NCBI GenBank assembly: GCA_003003925.1
Contig: PVWP01000008.1
Location: 62,001-126,000 of the forward strand
Origin: Aphanothece cf. minutissima CCALA 015
GTDB taxonomy: Bacteria; Cyanobacteriota; Cyanobacteriia; PCC-6307; Cyanobiaceae
Length of the DNA: 64,000 nt
Reading direction: 5' to 3'
Shown: positions 19,746 to 27,480 of the stretch, one piece after another
Numbering within the stretch: position 1 is the stretch's first letter
Layout of the letters: the number at the start of each line of letters is the position of its first letter
Notes under the pieces: generated by a model
Told to the model about the DNA's origin: nothing
Database searches by the model: none
The model's input: the letters and a program-made list of their open reading frames with translations, nothing else
Program-made: the position numbers and the translations under genes

Positions 19746-20828
19746 CTAGGTCGCGCCCCTGAAGCGTTCCATCAGCGCCGCCCCCACCGGCCCGCAGACC
19801 CGCAGCCGGCGCTGACGGTCGAACAGGGCCGCCCCCACGGCGGCCGGCGGGGCGCCATGGCTGGCCAGGTAGGCCCGGCAGCGGCTCTCGATGGCGGCGG
19901 CGATCCGGGCCCGCAGGCGTCCGGCCAGGTCGGGATCGGCCTGCTCCAGCCCGGCCAGGGCGGCCTCTACCGTGGCGGCCCCGTGCAGGGCCGCGAGGGT
20001 GGCGCCACCGGCCCCCTCCAGGGCGGCCAGGGCGGTGAGCACCTCGGCACGGCCGTCGGCCAGGTGGTGGTGGGTGTGGAAGATGCCGCCGGCCAGCTTG
20101 ATCAGCTTGCCCTGGTAGCCGAACAGCAACAGCCGCTCCACCCCCGCCTCGGCGGCCGCCACCAGCACGGGGCCGAGCCAGTTGCCCGCCTTGATCAGCA
20201 GCTCCGGCGGCAGGCCCAGCCGGGGGGCCAGATCGAGGCCGTTCTCGCCGATCACCAGCACCAGGTCGCCGCCGGCCCCCGGCGCGGCCATCCGCGTCGC
20301 CAACGCCGCCAGGGTGCGGGCCAGCTGGTCCGGGTCGGCGCCGGCCTGCACCTCGGCCTGGGTGCCGATCAGGGCCAGCCCGTCCACCACCCCGAAGGCG
20401 GCGTTGCTGGTGCGCTCCGCCAGGCGGCGGCCGGCGGGGAGCACCAGGGTGAGCCCCAGGCGGCGGCCGGCGGGCACCAGGGGCCGCAGGTTGGCCTCCA
20501 GCAGCTGCCGGGCATAGGCGGAGAGGCAGGCCTCCCCGGTCGCCCCGTGCACCCCCACCCCCTCGCCGGGCTCCAACTGCAGCCAGGGCCCGTCACCCGG
20601 GAGCCAGCGGGCCAGCACCCAGACCGCCAGGCCGCGGGTGAGGTCCAGCCCCTCACCCGGATCACAGCAGCTTTCCCCCAGGGCCAGACCGTCCCCCAGC
20701 GGCGCGGCGGCCCGCACCGGGATCGGAACCACCCCTGGCGGCTGCAGGAGTTCCAGGGACACGGCGGCGTTGAAGGGCTCCCCTTGCAGAGCCCCGAGGG
20801 CGGCACGGGCCGCGGCCGCCAGCCACAC
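19746..20828 (-). CDS. cbiD: Cobalt-precorrin-5B C(1)-methyltransferase
   Basis: CbiD methylates C-1 of cobalt-precorrin-5B in the anaerobic branch of corrin synthesis. Recognisable family segments are WLAAAARAALGALQG at the start, RTSNAAFGVVDGLALIGTQA in the middle, and LLIKAGNWLGPVLVAAAEAGVERLLLFGYQGKLIKLAGGIFHTHHH. The first standard start codon in frame is GTG 20828. Upstream codons still encode the family's GFTLPV motif (about 20829-20846), and the frame stays open to a TAA at 20901-20903 with no ATG, GTG or TTG. Translation therefore probably begins further upstream at a rare codon such as CTG 20870. Confidence 0.9.
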   Translation of the reverse strand: MWLAAAARAALGALQGEPFNAAVSLELLQPPGVVPIPVRAAAPLGDGLALGESCCDPGEGLDLTRGLAVWVLARWLPGDGPWLQLEPGEGVGVHGATGEACLSAYARQLLEANLRPLVPAGRRLGLTLVLPAGRRLAERTSNAAFGVVDGLALIGTQAEVQAGADPDQLARTLAALATRMAAPGAGGDLVLVIGENGLDLAPRLGLPPELLIKAGNWLGPVLVAAAEAGVERLLLFGYQGKLIKLAGGIFHTHHHLADGRAEVLTALAALEGAGGATLAALHGAATVEAALAGLEQADPDLAGRLRARIAAAIESRCRAYLASHGAPPAAVGAALFDRQRRLRVCGPVGAALMERFRGAT

Positions 20829-20959
20829 CGGCAGGGTGAAGCCCCGCGGGGCCGCGGAGGGGGGGCGCAGGGAATCGATGGCCGGCGGGAACGCTGTTTT
20901 TTATGGTGGTCGATCGCCTTGCCTTCGCCGGGCCCGCGCTCCTTCGTTCCCCACCGCTC

Positions 20960-22111
20960 ATGCAGGACAAGCTCACTCTGATGATCCCCGGCCCCACCCC
21001 GGTGCCGGAGACCGTCCTGCAGGCCATGGCCCGCCATCCGATCGGCCACCGCAGCGGCGATTTCCAGAAGATCGTGCGCCGCACCACCGAGCAGCTGCAG
21101 TGGCTGCACCAGACGAAGGGCCACGTGCTGGTGATCACCGGCAGCGGCACCGCGGCGATGGAGGCGGCGATCGTCAACACCCTCAGCCGCGGCGACAAGG
21201 TGCTCTGCGGCGACAACGGCAAGTTCGGCGAACGCTGGGTGAAGGTGGCGAAGGCCTACGGGCTGAACGTGGAGGTGATCAAGGCGGAGTGGGGCCAGCC
21301 CCTTGATCCGGAGGCCTTCCGCGCCGCCCTCGAGTCCGACACCGCCAAGGAGATCCGGGGGGTGATCCTCACCCACTCGGAAACCTCCACCGGGGTGATC
21401 AACGACCTGCAGGCCATCGCCGGCCATGTGAAGGCCCACGGCACGGCCCTCACCATCGCCGACTGCGTCACCAGCCTGGGGGCCTGCGACGTGCCCATGG
21501 ACGCCTGGGGCGTGGACGTGGTGGGCTCCGGCTCCCAGAAGGGCTACATGATGCCGCCGGGCCTGAGCTTCGTGGCCATGAGCGAGCGGGCCTGGACGGC
21601 CTACGAGCGCTCCGATCTGCCGAAGTTCTATCTGGATCTGGGCAAGTACCGCAAGGCGGCCGACGACGACAGCAACCCCTTCACCCCGGCGATCAACCTC
21701 TACTTCGCCCTCGAGGCCGCCCTGGGGATGATGCAGAAGGAGGGCCTGGAGGCGATCTTCGCCCGCCACGAGCGCCATCGCCGGGCCACCCAGGCGGCGA
21801 TGAAGGCCATCGGCCTGCCCCTGTATGCGGCCGAGGGTCACGGCAGCCCGGCGATCACGGCGGTGGCGCCGGAGGGCATCGATGCCGAGGCCCTGCGCAA
21901 GCAGGTGAAGGAACGGTTCGACATCCTGCTGGCCGGCGGCCAGGACCACCTCAAGGGCAAGGTGTTCCGCATCGGCCACCTGGGCTTCGTCTGCGACCGC
22001 GACGTGCTCACCGCCGTGGCGGCCATCGAGGCCACCCTGCAGGACCTTGGGCTGGCCAAGGCTCCGATCGGCGCCGGGGTGGCGGCGGCGGCGGCGGCGC
22101 TGGCCGGCTGA
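20960..22111 (+). CDS. Class V aminotransferase (alanine-glyoxylate / serine-pyruvate type)
   Basis: PLP enzyme of the alanine:glyoxylate aminotransferase group. The N-terminus LMIPGPTPVPE and HRSGDFQ are diagnostic, the PLP lysine is Lys194 in VGSGSQKGYMMPPG, and TIADCVTSLGA includes the Asp that contacts the pyridine nitrogen. In cyanobacteria such enzymes take part in photorespiratory glyoxylate-to-glycine conversion, or use serine or phosphoserine; the exact substrates cannot be read from sequence. ATG 20960 gives 383 residues. It is divergent from cbiD, and the tRNA-Gly gene follows 134 bases later. Confidence 0.92.
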   Translation: MQDKLTLMIPGPTPVPETVLQAMARHPIGHRSGDFQKIVRRTTEQLQWLHQTKGHVLVITGSGTAAMEAAIVNTLSRGDKVLCGDNGKFGERWVKVAKAYGLNVEVIKAEWGQPLDPEAFRAALESDTAKEIRGVILTHSETSTGVINDLQAIAGHVKAHGTALTIADCVTSLGACDVPMDAWGVDVVGSGSQKGYMMPPGLSFVAMSERAWTAYERSDLPKFYLDLGKYRKAADDDSNPFTPAINLYFALEAALGMMQKEGLEAIFARHERHRRATQAAMKAIGLPLYAAEGHGSPAITAVAPEGIDAEALRKQVKERFDILLAGGQDHLKGKVFRIGHLGFVCDRDVLTAVAAIEATLQDLGLAKAPIGAGVAAAAAALAG

Positions 22112-22178
22112 GCCGCTGGCCAACGGGGCGGGGGGGCTTGGCGGCGGGGTTCGTGCCCGCCCATCCCTGACCAGCCTT

Positions 22179-22201
22179 CCCCGGGGCTCCGGACCCCGGG
22201 G
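22179..22201. other. GC-rich inverted repeat upstream of tRNA-Gly
   Basis: CCCCGGGG occurs twice around a 7-base loop CTCCGGA, so the RNA could form an 8-bp hairpin. There is no following T-run, so it is only a weak candidate terminator for the aminotransferase gene. Confidence 0.35.
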
Positions 22202-22245
22202 TGGTGACCGGAGCCTTGCTAAGGTGAAGCTGGTAGTGAAATAAC

Positions 22246-22317
22246 GCGGGTGTAATTCAGTGGTAGAATGTCAGCTTCCCAAGCTGAACGTCGCCGGTTC
22301 GAGTCCGGTCACCCGCT
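22246..22317 (+). tRNA. tRNA-Gly (anticodon CCC)
   Basis: The 72-base sequence folds into a full cloverleaf: acceptor GCGGGTG/CACCCGC, D stem ATTC/GAAT, anticodon stem TCAGC/GCTGA with loop TTCCCAA, and T arm GCCGG-TTCGAGT-CCGGT (one G-U pair). Positions 34-36 read CCC, so it decodes GGG glycine codons. The discriminator base is T and CCA is not encoded. No other tRNA was found in the window. Confidence 0.97.
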
Positions 22318-22502
22318 TGATCAGCCAGTTCAGGATTTAACGCTCAAGCCTGACATCTGGCCCACTCTTTTCACTCCGGGCTTACCGGGCCTCAGCTTTG
22401 CTTGTGCGGCTTTGGACCTCTTTTTACTGGAACCCAGGGATGGAAACCAACGGCAGAGGTGAAGCCTGCCCCTCCTTGGCCTTCCCATCCCGGGGTCGGG
22501 AA

Positions 22503-22769
22503 TCAGGCCCGGGGCTTGATCAGCTGCAGCACCTGCAGTCCAAGACCGCCGGCCCGGCGCTCGCAGTCGAGGGCCTGCAGAATCGCCCGGGCGGACCCTT
22601 CAATATCCCCTTCGCTGGCGGCCACACGGGCCTGCTCATTCAGTGCCGCCGCCTGCAGCAGCAGACGCTGACGCGCGGCCGGATCGGACAGGGGTGACAC
22701 GCCGGACCTTGGCCGTGCGGGCGTTTCCAGCGTCAAGGTGACGGGGGTCGATGGGCTGGCAACGATCAT
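22503..22769 (-). CDS. Small conserved hypothetical protein
   Basis: The protein is 88 residues from ATG 22769. After a variable N-terminal third it has a helical hairpin-like region (RQRLLLQAAALNEQARVAASEGD, then AILQALDCERRAGGLG) ending in VLQLIKPRA. The spacing of Ala and Leu resembles a single TPR-like helix pair. The family is unknown. The frame extends to 22826, but that part covers a terminator-like hairpin, so the shorter start is preferred. The 185 bases between tRNA-Gly and this gene show nothing I can support. Confidence 0.68.
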   Translation of the reverse strand: MIVASPSTPVTLTLETPARPRSGVSPLSDPAARQRLLLQAAALNEQARVAASEGDIEGSARAILQALDCERRAGGLGLQVLQLIKPRA

Positions 22770-22803
22770 GACCGGCGAGGATTTCGCAGCTTCGAAAACA
22801 GGT

Positions 22804-22836
22804 AAAAAGGGCCTGTCGGCATCCAACGGCCCCTTT
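22804..22836 (-). terminator. Rho-independent terminator or attenuator on the minus strand
   Basis: Read on the minus strand, AAAGGG(G)CC-GTTGG-ATG-CCGAC-(A)GG-CCCTTT forms a long hairpin with two single-base bulges and a 3-base loop, followed directly by TTTTT. It lies 128 bases after the stop of the upstream minus-strand gene and about 35 bases before the ATG of the next one. It could end the first transcript or act as a leader attenuator for the second. Confidence 0.7.
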
Positions 22837-22964
22837 GCTGTTTACATCTTACGGGAAACAGTAACAGTCTGTCCCGCGGGGGCAGAAGAGCGGGGGAAAA
22901 GAGACGATCTCTCTGCACCCAGCGACGGATCGTTGATGGCGCTCGGCGCCGGCGGTCGGCCGGC

Positions 22965-23216
22965 TCAGGTGCCCGGCTCCTCCCGATTGCCGCCCAGGGC
23001 GGCGATCTGGGAGCGCAGCTGGTCGGAGCGCTGCAGGTCGCCCCGGGTGAGGGCGACGGCGAGGGCGAATTCCAGCTTCTCGAGCTGGTGATCGCCCTCT
23101 TCCTGGGAATGGGTGCGGAGCTGGCAGTGGGGCGCCGGGGTGGAGGCCCGTGGGGCGGCTCCCTGGCCGTGCAGAGCGGCTGAGGATGACTGGTAAGGGG
23201 AAGTGGGGAAGGCCAT
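22965..23216 (-). CDS. Small conserved hypothetical protein with UVR-like helix pair
   Basis: The protein is 83 residues from ATG 23216; ATG 23234 (MKRKRV...) would add six. The N-terminal half is low complexity. The C-terminal half, QLEKLEFALAVALTRGDL then QLRSQIAAL, resembles the short UVR-type helical hairpin used for protein-protein contacts in UvrB/UvrC and ClpC, but the match is loose. The family is unknown. The 704-residue open frame continuing upstream is antisense to other genes and not real. Confidence 0.6.
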   Translation of the reverse strand: MAFPTSPYQSSSAALHGQGAAPRASTPAPHCQLRTHSQEEGDHQLEKLEFALAVALTRGDLQRSDQLRSQIAALGGNREEPGT

Positions 23217-23263
23217 GACCCGCTTTCTTTTCATTTTGACACCCTTGACCAGGGGGCCGCGAT

Positions 23264-23566
23264 TCAGGCCGCGGTGGGGTAAGCGACGTCCTCCTGGCTG
23301 TCGAACGCGGTGGGCGCCTCGGAGGCGGTGGGCGCTTCGGAAGGGGCACCGATCTCCAGCAGGTGGCGGCAGTCCTGCAGCAGCCGCTCGACGTTGTCGA
23401 GGCTGGCCAGCTCCTGGGGGTCCGGCCTGGCCTGGTTGGAGGCCTGCAGTTCCACCGCCGCCAGGCGCTGCTCCAGGGTCACCAGACGCTGGGAGAGGGC
23501 ATGGATGGTTTCGGCGAGATCTTCGGCATTGCGGCTGATGCGGAACGACACCGAGGCGGGGGCCAT
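23264..23566 (-). CDS. Small coiled-coil hypothetical protein
   Basis: The 100-residue acidic protein starts MAPASVSFRISRNAEDLAET. Residues 20-45 (IHALSQRLVTLEQRLAAVELQ) have a strong heptad pattern, so a coiled coil is likely. A second helix (LDNVERLLQDCRHLLEIG) follows, and the tail contains EAPTASEAPTA, a small internal repeat. No family is recognised. It lies 47 bases upstream of the preceding small gene on the same strand, and is divergent from the AbrB-type gene with 28-112 bases between starts depending on that gene's start. Confidence 0.65.
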   Translation of the reverse strand: MAPASVSFRISRNAEDLAETIHALSQRLVTLEQRLAAVELQASNQARPDPQELASLDNVERLLQDCRHLLEIGAPSEAPTASEAPTAFDSQEDVAYPTAA

Positions 23567-23678
23567 GGCGGGGAAAGCGACTGGGCTGTGCCGCATGACA
23601 ACACACCCGGAGCACCCCCTCAAGCACCTGTGGCACGGATCTCCCAGAGTGGGCCCTGTGGATCGGGCCCAACGTCGG

Positions 23679-24200
23679 ATGAACCATGCCTGGCATCTGC
23701 TGATGTACGCGCTGGCGGGGCTTGCCGGCGGTCTGCTGGCCCTGCGCACCGGCATCCCGGCGGCCCCCCTGGCCGGCGCCCTGCTGGGGGCCGCCCTGGT
23801 CAGCGTCACGGGGCGGCTGGAGGTGGCCCAGTGGCCGGTCGGCACCCGAACCCTGCTGGAGATCGGCATCGGCACCGTGATCGGCACGGGCCTCACCGGC
23901 ACGGCCCTGCTGGAACTGCGCCAGCTGTGGCGACCGGCCCTTCTGATCACGGTCACCCTGGTGCTCACCGGGCTGGTGGTGGGGCTGGGCTGCAGCCGGC
24001 TGATGGGCGTCAATCCGGTGGTGGCCCTGCTGGGGGCGGCCCCGGGGGGCATCAGCGGCATGAGCCTGGTCGGCGCCGAGTTCGGCGTCGGGGCGGCCGT
24101 GGCCACCCTCCACGCCGTGCGTCTGATCACGGTGCTGGTGATCCTCCCCCTGGTGGTGCGGCTGGTGCTGCCGGCGACCGCCACCCCACCGGGCGGCTGA
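23679..24200 (+). CDS. AbrB-family membrane protein, single repeat
   Basis: The 173-residue protein has about five hydrophobic segments and the AbrB-duplication signature: GIPAAPLAGALLGAALV, GTRTLLEIGIGTVIGTGLT, ALLGAAPGGISGMSLVGAEFG and LHAVRLITVLVILPLV. Full-length AbrB-type proteins carry two such repeats; this one has a single repeat and may dimerise. The name AbrB here is not the Bacillus regulator; the family is a membrane transporter-like group of unclear substrate. ATG 23679 fits the repeat boundary. ATG 23595 would add 28 residues that look non-conserved. Confidence 0.8.
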   Translation: MNHAWHLLMYALAGLAGGLLALRTGIPAAPLAGALLGAALVSVTGRLEVAQWPVGTRTLLEIGIGTVIGTGLTGTALLELRQLWRPALLITVTLVLTGLVVGLGCSRLMGVNPVVALLGAAPGGISGMSLVGAEFGVGAAVATLHAVRLITVLVILPLVVRLVLPATATPPGG

Positions 24201-24263
24201 CCGCCCTGGACAGAGCCGCTGGGGTCGATACGTTGGGCCACCTCGTTCTTCCCTTCCGGTCCG

Positions 24264-24716
24264 ATGGCCACACGCCACTCTCTCCATCACCGACTGGGCC
24301 CGATCGTCCTGGCGGCGGCGGCCGTCCTGCTGGGCGGTGCCGGCACCGCCCAGAGCGCCCGCGCCGGCAATGACATCGAGGGTCCCGGGGGCAAGGGGGC
24401 CCAGGTGTACTGCTTCATGCGCAACAACGGCAACATCCACGAGGTGAGCTGGAACGCCGCCTATGCCCTGATCAAGCGCCAGAGCGCCGGCCTGTTCAAG
24501 ACCTCCCCCGAACACGCGGCGGTGATGATCACCGAGGCCGTGGTCCAGAACCCCGGCACCTTCCCCGACTGCGGCCGCTTCCTGGGAGAACTGTTTACGC
24601 CGCGCACCTCCGGCAGCACCGCGGCCAGCCCGGAACCCGGCCCCACCTCCATCTCGGTCGTCGGCGGTGGTAAGGCTGGTGGCAGCGGCATGACCCGGAG
24701 TGAGCGTTACAACTGA
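24264..24716 (+). CDS. Conserved exported protein (possibly DUF6554)
   Basis: The signal peptide (VLAAAAVLLGGAGTAQSARA) ends near residue 34, and the 150-residue protein is probably exported. The mature core has YCFMR, HEVSWNAAYALIKRQ, LFKTSPEHAAVMITEAVVQNP and DCGRFLGELF, with two cysteines that could form a disulfide. I associate this pattern with a small family seen mainly in picocyanobacteria (DUF6554) but cannot confirm the number. The function is unknown. The C-terminal 45 residues are Gly/Ser/Pro-rich. The next gene overlaps its end by 17 bases. Confidence 0.72.
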   Translation: MATRHSLHHRLGPIVLAAAAVLLGGAGTAQSARAGNDIEGPGGKGAQVYCFMRNNGNIHEVSWNAAYALIKRQSAGLFKTSPEHAAVMITEAVVQNPGTFPDCGRFLGELFTPRTSGSTAASPEPGPTSISVVGGGKAGGSGMTRSERYN

Positions 24717-25101
24717 GCGGGCCCGCCTGCAAGCCGCCGCCCGTCCCCTGGGCCTGCTGCTGATCCTGCTGCTGGGCGGCTGTGCCGAGGAGCCCCTTCC
24801 CCAGCGGCCGATCACCCGGGAGGACTGCCTGCGGACCGTGAAGCTGGAGGACCTGCCCGGGGCCCTGAGCCAGTGCGACCGGGTGGTGGCGGCCTTCCCC
24901 AAGGATCCCGGGCCCCTCAACGAGCGCTTCCTGCTGCATACCCTGGCCGGCAACACCACCGCGGCCTGCCGGGACATCGCCCGGGCCAAGGTTCTGGCCG
25001 CCGGGGTACCGAAGGGCAAGCTGGATCCGATCCTGCGCCAGGACCTGGAGGTGCGCAGCAGCAGCTGTGCTGACGACACCCCCGCCCGCCCGGGGGGCTG
25101 A
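24700..25101 (+). CDS. Putative lipoprotein
   Basis: GTG 24700 gives 133 residues with a signal region LGLLLILLLGGC. The LLGGC is a good lipobox, so the protein is probably lipid-anchored after cleavage before Cys31. The mature part contains paired helices (DLPGALSQCDRVVAAFPKD, then NERFLLHTLAGNTTAACRDI) spaced like one or two TPR units, plus further cysteines. No specific family is recognised. It overlaps the previous exported protein gene, which suggests joint translation. Confidence 0.68.
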   Translation: MSVTTERARLQAAARPLGLLLILLLGGCAEEPLPQRPITREDCLRTVKLEDLPGALSQCDRVVAAFPKDPGPLNERFLLHTLAGNTTAACRDIARAKVLAAGVPKGKLDPILRQDLEVRSSSCADDTPARPGG

Positions 25102-25115
25102 GGGCCGGCTGCGAC

Positions 25116-26702
25116 TCAACCGCTCTCCAGCCACTGGCGCACCAGCGCCGGCAGGGCCCGCTGGCGACGCAGGCTGTCCTGGCCCTGCAGCAGCAGGGAG
25201 ATCCGCTCGGCCTTGCTGGCGATCAGGTCGTCCACCAGCCGGTCGGCCACACCCAGCTGCAGCCAGTGGCTGGTGAGCGCCGCCCCCATGCCGATCCGGT
25301 GGCAGCGGTCCTCCGCCTGCTCGGCGTCGCCCGGGGTCCAGGGCCGCTCCACCAGCACCACATGCCGGGCCCGGTGCAGGGTGAAGCCGAGGCCGCCGGT
25401 GCCATAGGTGGCGATCAGCACGGGGTTCCGGCCCGCCTGAAAGGCATCCACCAGCTGCTGCCGCCGCCGCGGCGGCACGGCGCCCACGAGGGGGCCCCCG
25501 TCCCCCGGCCGGCCGAGCTGCCGGTGCAGCGCCAGGGCGGTGGCCACAAAGGCCGTGAACACCACCACCGGCTCGCCGGCCGCCACCAGGTCGGCCACCA
25601 GCGAGACGGTGGCGTCCAGCTTGTGGTGCGAGGCGATCTGGCGCAGGGCCGTGAACACGGCCAGGGCCTCGGCGTCGCGGCGCACCTCGCCGGCCATGGC
25701 CCGGCGGCGGTAGTCGTCGATCCGCCCCTGCAGGGCCCGCTCGAAGGCTTCGGCGCCGGCAGGATCGAGGCTGACGGGCCGCTCGAGCCGCCGCTTCGGG
25801 GGCAGGTCCAGGCACTGGCCCTTGCGGCGATGCAGCACCAGGGGCCGCACCAGCCGCTGCAGCTCCTCCAGCTGGCTGGCGCCGCTGGCCTGCCAGATCC
25901 GCCGCCCCCCCTGCTCCCGCCAGTGCCCCTGGCAGTAACGCTCCTCGAAGTGGCGCTGGTCGGCCGCCAGGGGATGGCCGATGGCGGCCAGCAGGGGAAA
26001 GAGCTGGACCGGCCGGCCGTTCTTCATCGGCGTGCCGGTGAGCAGCCAGATCGCCCGCAGGCGCGGATGGCGGGCCAGGCGCAGGAAGGCCTGGGTGCGA
26101 GCGGCCTGGAGCGACTGGGCGAAATGGGCCTCGTCGGCGATCAGCACCGTGCCGGCGGCCGGCAGTTCGGCCGGCAGCCGGGCCCAGCTGTGCAGCTCCA
26201 GGCGCAGTCCCAGGGCCGCCGCCTCCTGGCGCCAGTGGTGATGCAGCCCCGCCGGGGCCACCACCACCAGCCGGCAGTCGGCCAGGCGCACCAGGGCGCG
26301 GCCGGCCACCAGGGCACTGAGGGTCTTGCCGAGACCCATGGCATCGGCCAGCACGGCGCCGCGGCGGGCCAGAAGCCAGCGCACCGCCAGCCGCTGGTGG
26401 CGGAACAGCCGGCGGCCGTCGGGGAGTTCATCGGCGGCGGCCGCCGCCGCCACCAGGGCCCGGTGGGGGGGCAGCGGCGGCAGGGGCTGGCCCAGCCAGC
26501 CGAACCAGCGGGCCAGCTCCGGGGTGAGCGGGAAGCGGCCAGCGCACTGCTGCTGCAGCGCCGCGGCCGCCTCGAGGGGGAACTGCCAGCAGCCGCGGCG
26601 GCTGAGCCACTGGCCCCGGGGGCGGATGGCCCGCAACTGCGCCTGGGTGACCGCGTCGAAGGGACTGACCACCTCGATCAGACCCGAGGCGCCCAGGCGC
26701 AT
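25116..26702 (-). CDS. SNF2-family DNA helicase/translocase (HARP/SMARCAL1-like layout)
   Basis: Superfamily 2 ATPase of about 528 residues. Motif I is ADAMGLGKTLSALV, motif II is ADEAH, motif III is LLTGTPMKNG, motif V region is YGTGGLGFTLHRA, and motif VI is QAEDRCHRIG. The N-terminal 110 residues (IRPRGQWLSRRGCWQFPLEAA) resemble the HARP-like DNA-binding region of annealing helicases, used for recognising distorted DNA at forks. ATG 26702 is chosen; the frame is open to a TTG at 26738. It is divergent from an HNH endonuclease gene. The likely role is DNA repair or fork remodelling, though a defence role cannot be excluded. Confidence 0.87.
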   Translation of the reverse strand: MRLGASGLIEVVSPFDAVTQAQLRAIRPRGQWLSRRGCWQFPLEAAAALQQQCAGRFPLTPELARWFGWLGQPLPPLPPHRALVAAAAAADELPDGRRLFRHQRLAVRWLLARRGAVLADAMGLGKTLSALVAGRALVRLADCRLVVVAPAGLHHHWRQEAAALGLRLELHSWARLPAELPAAGTVLIADEAHFAQSLQAARTQAFLRLARHPRLRAIWLLTGTPMKNGRPVQLFPLLAAIGHPLAADQRHFEERYCQGHWREQGGRRIWQASGASQLEELQRLVRPLVLHRRKGQCLDLPPKRRLERPVSLDPAGAEAFERALQGRIDDYRRRAMAGEVRRDAEALAVFTALRQIASHHKLDATVSLVADLVAAGEPVVVFTAFVATALALHRQLGRPGDGGPLVGAVPPRRRQQLVDAFQAGRNPVLIATYGTGGLGFTLHRARHVVLVERPWTPGDAEQAEDRCHRIGMGAALTSHWLQLGVADRLVDDLIASKAERISLLLQGQDSLRRQRALPALVRQWLESG

Positions 26703-26798
26703 CTGCACCAGGGGGGTGGCCAATGCGGCAAAAAGCAATCATGAACACATTGACACCCGGGACGCTGAGGGCAAACTTCCGCCAACCGAGGCGCGCTG

Positions 26799-27236
26799 AT
26801 GCAGGCCAGGGATGGAGTCTTTCTCGAAGACCTCTGCCCCAAGCTGCGAGCGCGTCGATGGCGACAGTCGCTGCACCGGATGACGGGCCGCCGCTGCCTC
26901 TACTGCGGTGAGGCGTCGGAATCCATCGACCACGTGCATCCGCTCAGCCGCGGCGGCCAGAGCATCACCGAGAACTGCGTGCCGGCCTGCCTGGGCTGCA
27001 ACGGCCGCAAGGGGGACAGCGATGCGTTCGTCTGGTACCGGAGCCAGCCCTTCTACGACCCGCGCCGGGCGATGGCGCTGCGGGCCTGGACCGACGGCGA
27101 TCTGCGCCTGGCCCTGCGCCTGCTCCAGTGGGTGGCTCCCGCCGAACCGGAGACGGCCACGGCCGCCGAAGCGGAGGTGACTCACCAGACGCGGCAGGCC
27201 TCCACACCGTTGTGGCGGTGGCAGATGGCCTCCTGA
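26799..27236 (+). CDS. HNH endonuclease
   Basis: Compact 145-residue protein with a full HNH motif and structural zinc site: CLYCGEASESIDHVHPLSRGG followed by NCVPACLGCNGRKGD, that is C-x2-C, the I-D-H-x-x-P centre with the catalytic His, then N and C-x2-C. The N-terminal basic stretch (LRARRWRQSLHRMTGRR) could bind DNA. Single-domain HNH proteins of this type occur widely in cyanobacteria; targets are unknown. It is divergent from the SNF2 helicase, with 60-96 bases between starts, and overlaps the convergent small gene by 55 bases at its 3' end. Confidence 0.85.
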   Translation: MQARDGVFLEDLCPKLRARRWRQSLHRMTGRRCLYCGEASESIDHVHPLSRGGQSITENCVPACLGCNGRKGDSDAFVWYRSQPFYDPRRAMALRAWTDGDLRLALRLLQWVAPAEPETATAAEAEVTHQTRQASTPLWRWQMAS

Positions 27237-27445
27237 TCGAGGGGCTGCTCCGGCGCCAGCACCACGGCCCCCAGCAGCAGCGCCACGGCCAGCAGCAGCG
27301 GGGCGGCGGCGCGGTGGTGGCGCGCCGGGGCCCGATGGCCGCGGCCGGCGAACGGCTGGTCGAGGGCCCGCTCGAAGGGGCGACAGAGGGGGCGGGAGGG
27401 CGCGGGGCCGACAGGGAGACTGGCACCGAACGACGAGGTGGTCAC
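27182..27445 (-). CDS. Small hypothetical membrane protein
   Basis: The 87-residue protein has a basic, proline-rich N-terminus, one transmembrane segment (AAPLLLAVALLLGAVVLAP, about residues 47-65), and a short exterior tail with two cysteines, EAICHRHNGVEACRVW. The tail pattern looks conserved rather than random, and the gene has its own ATG, but it overlaps the HNH gene by 55 bases. The family and function are unknown. Confidence 0.5.
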   Translation of the reverse strand: MTTSSFGASLPVGPAPSRPLCRPFERALDQPFAGRGHRAPARHHRAAAPLLLAVALLLGAVVLAPEQPLDQEAICHRHNGVEACRVW

Positions 27446-27480
27446 GGGATGGAGAAACGGACAGTGATACAGATGTACTG

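Noticed and set aside
18453..20981. 842-residue plus-strand ORF antisense to guaA and cbiD
   Set aside because: It spans two unmistakable genes on the other strand, has low-complexity His/Gly/Gln composition and no recognisable domain.
23595..23678. Extended N-terminus for the AbrB-type protein from ATG 23595
   Set aside because: The extra 28 residues (TTHPEHPLKHLWHGS...) are polar and unlike the membrane repeat, and the region is more likely a promoter.
22965..25079. 704-residue minus-strand ORF
   Set aside because: Only its last 83 residues form a plausible protein. The rest is antisense to the AbrB-type and exported-protein genes.
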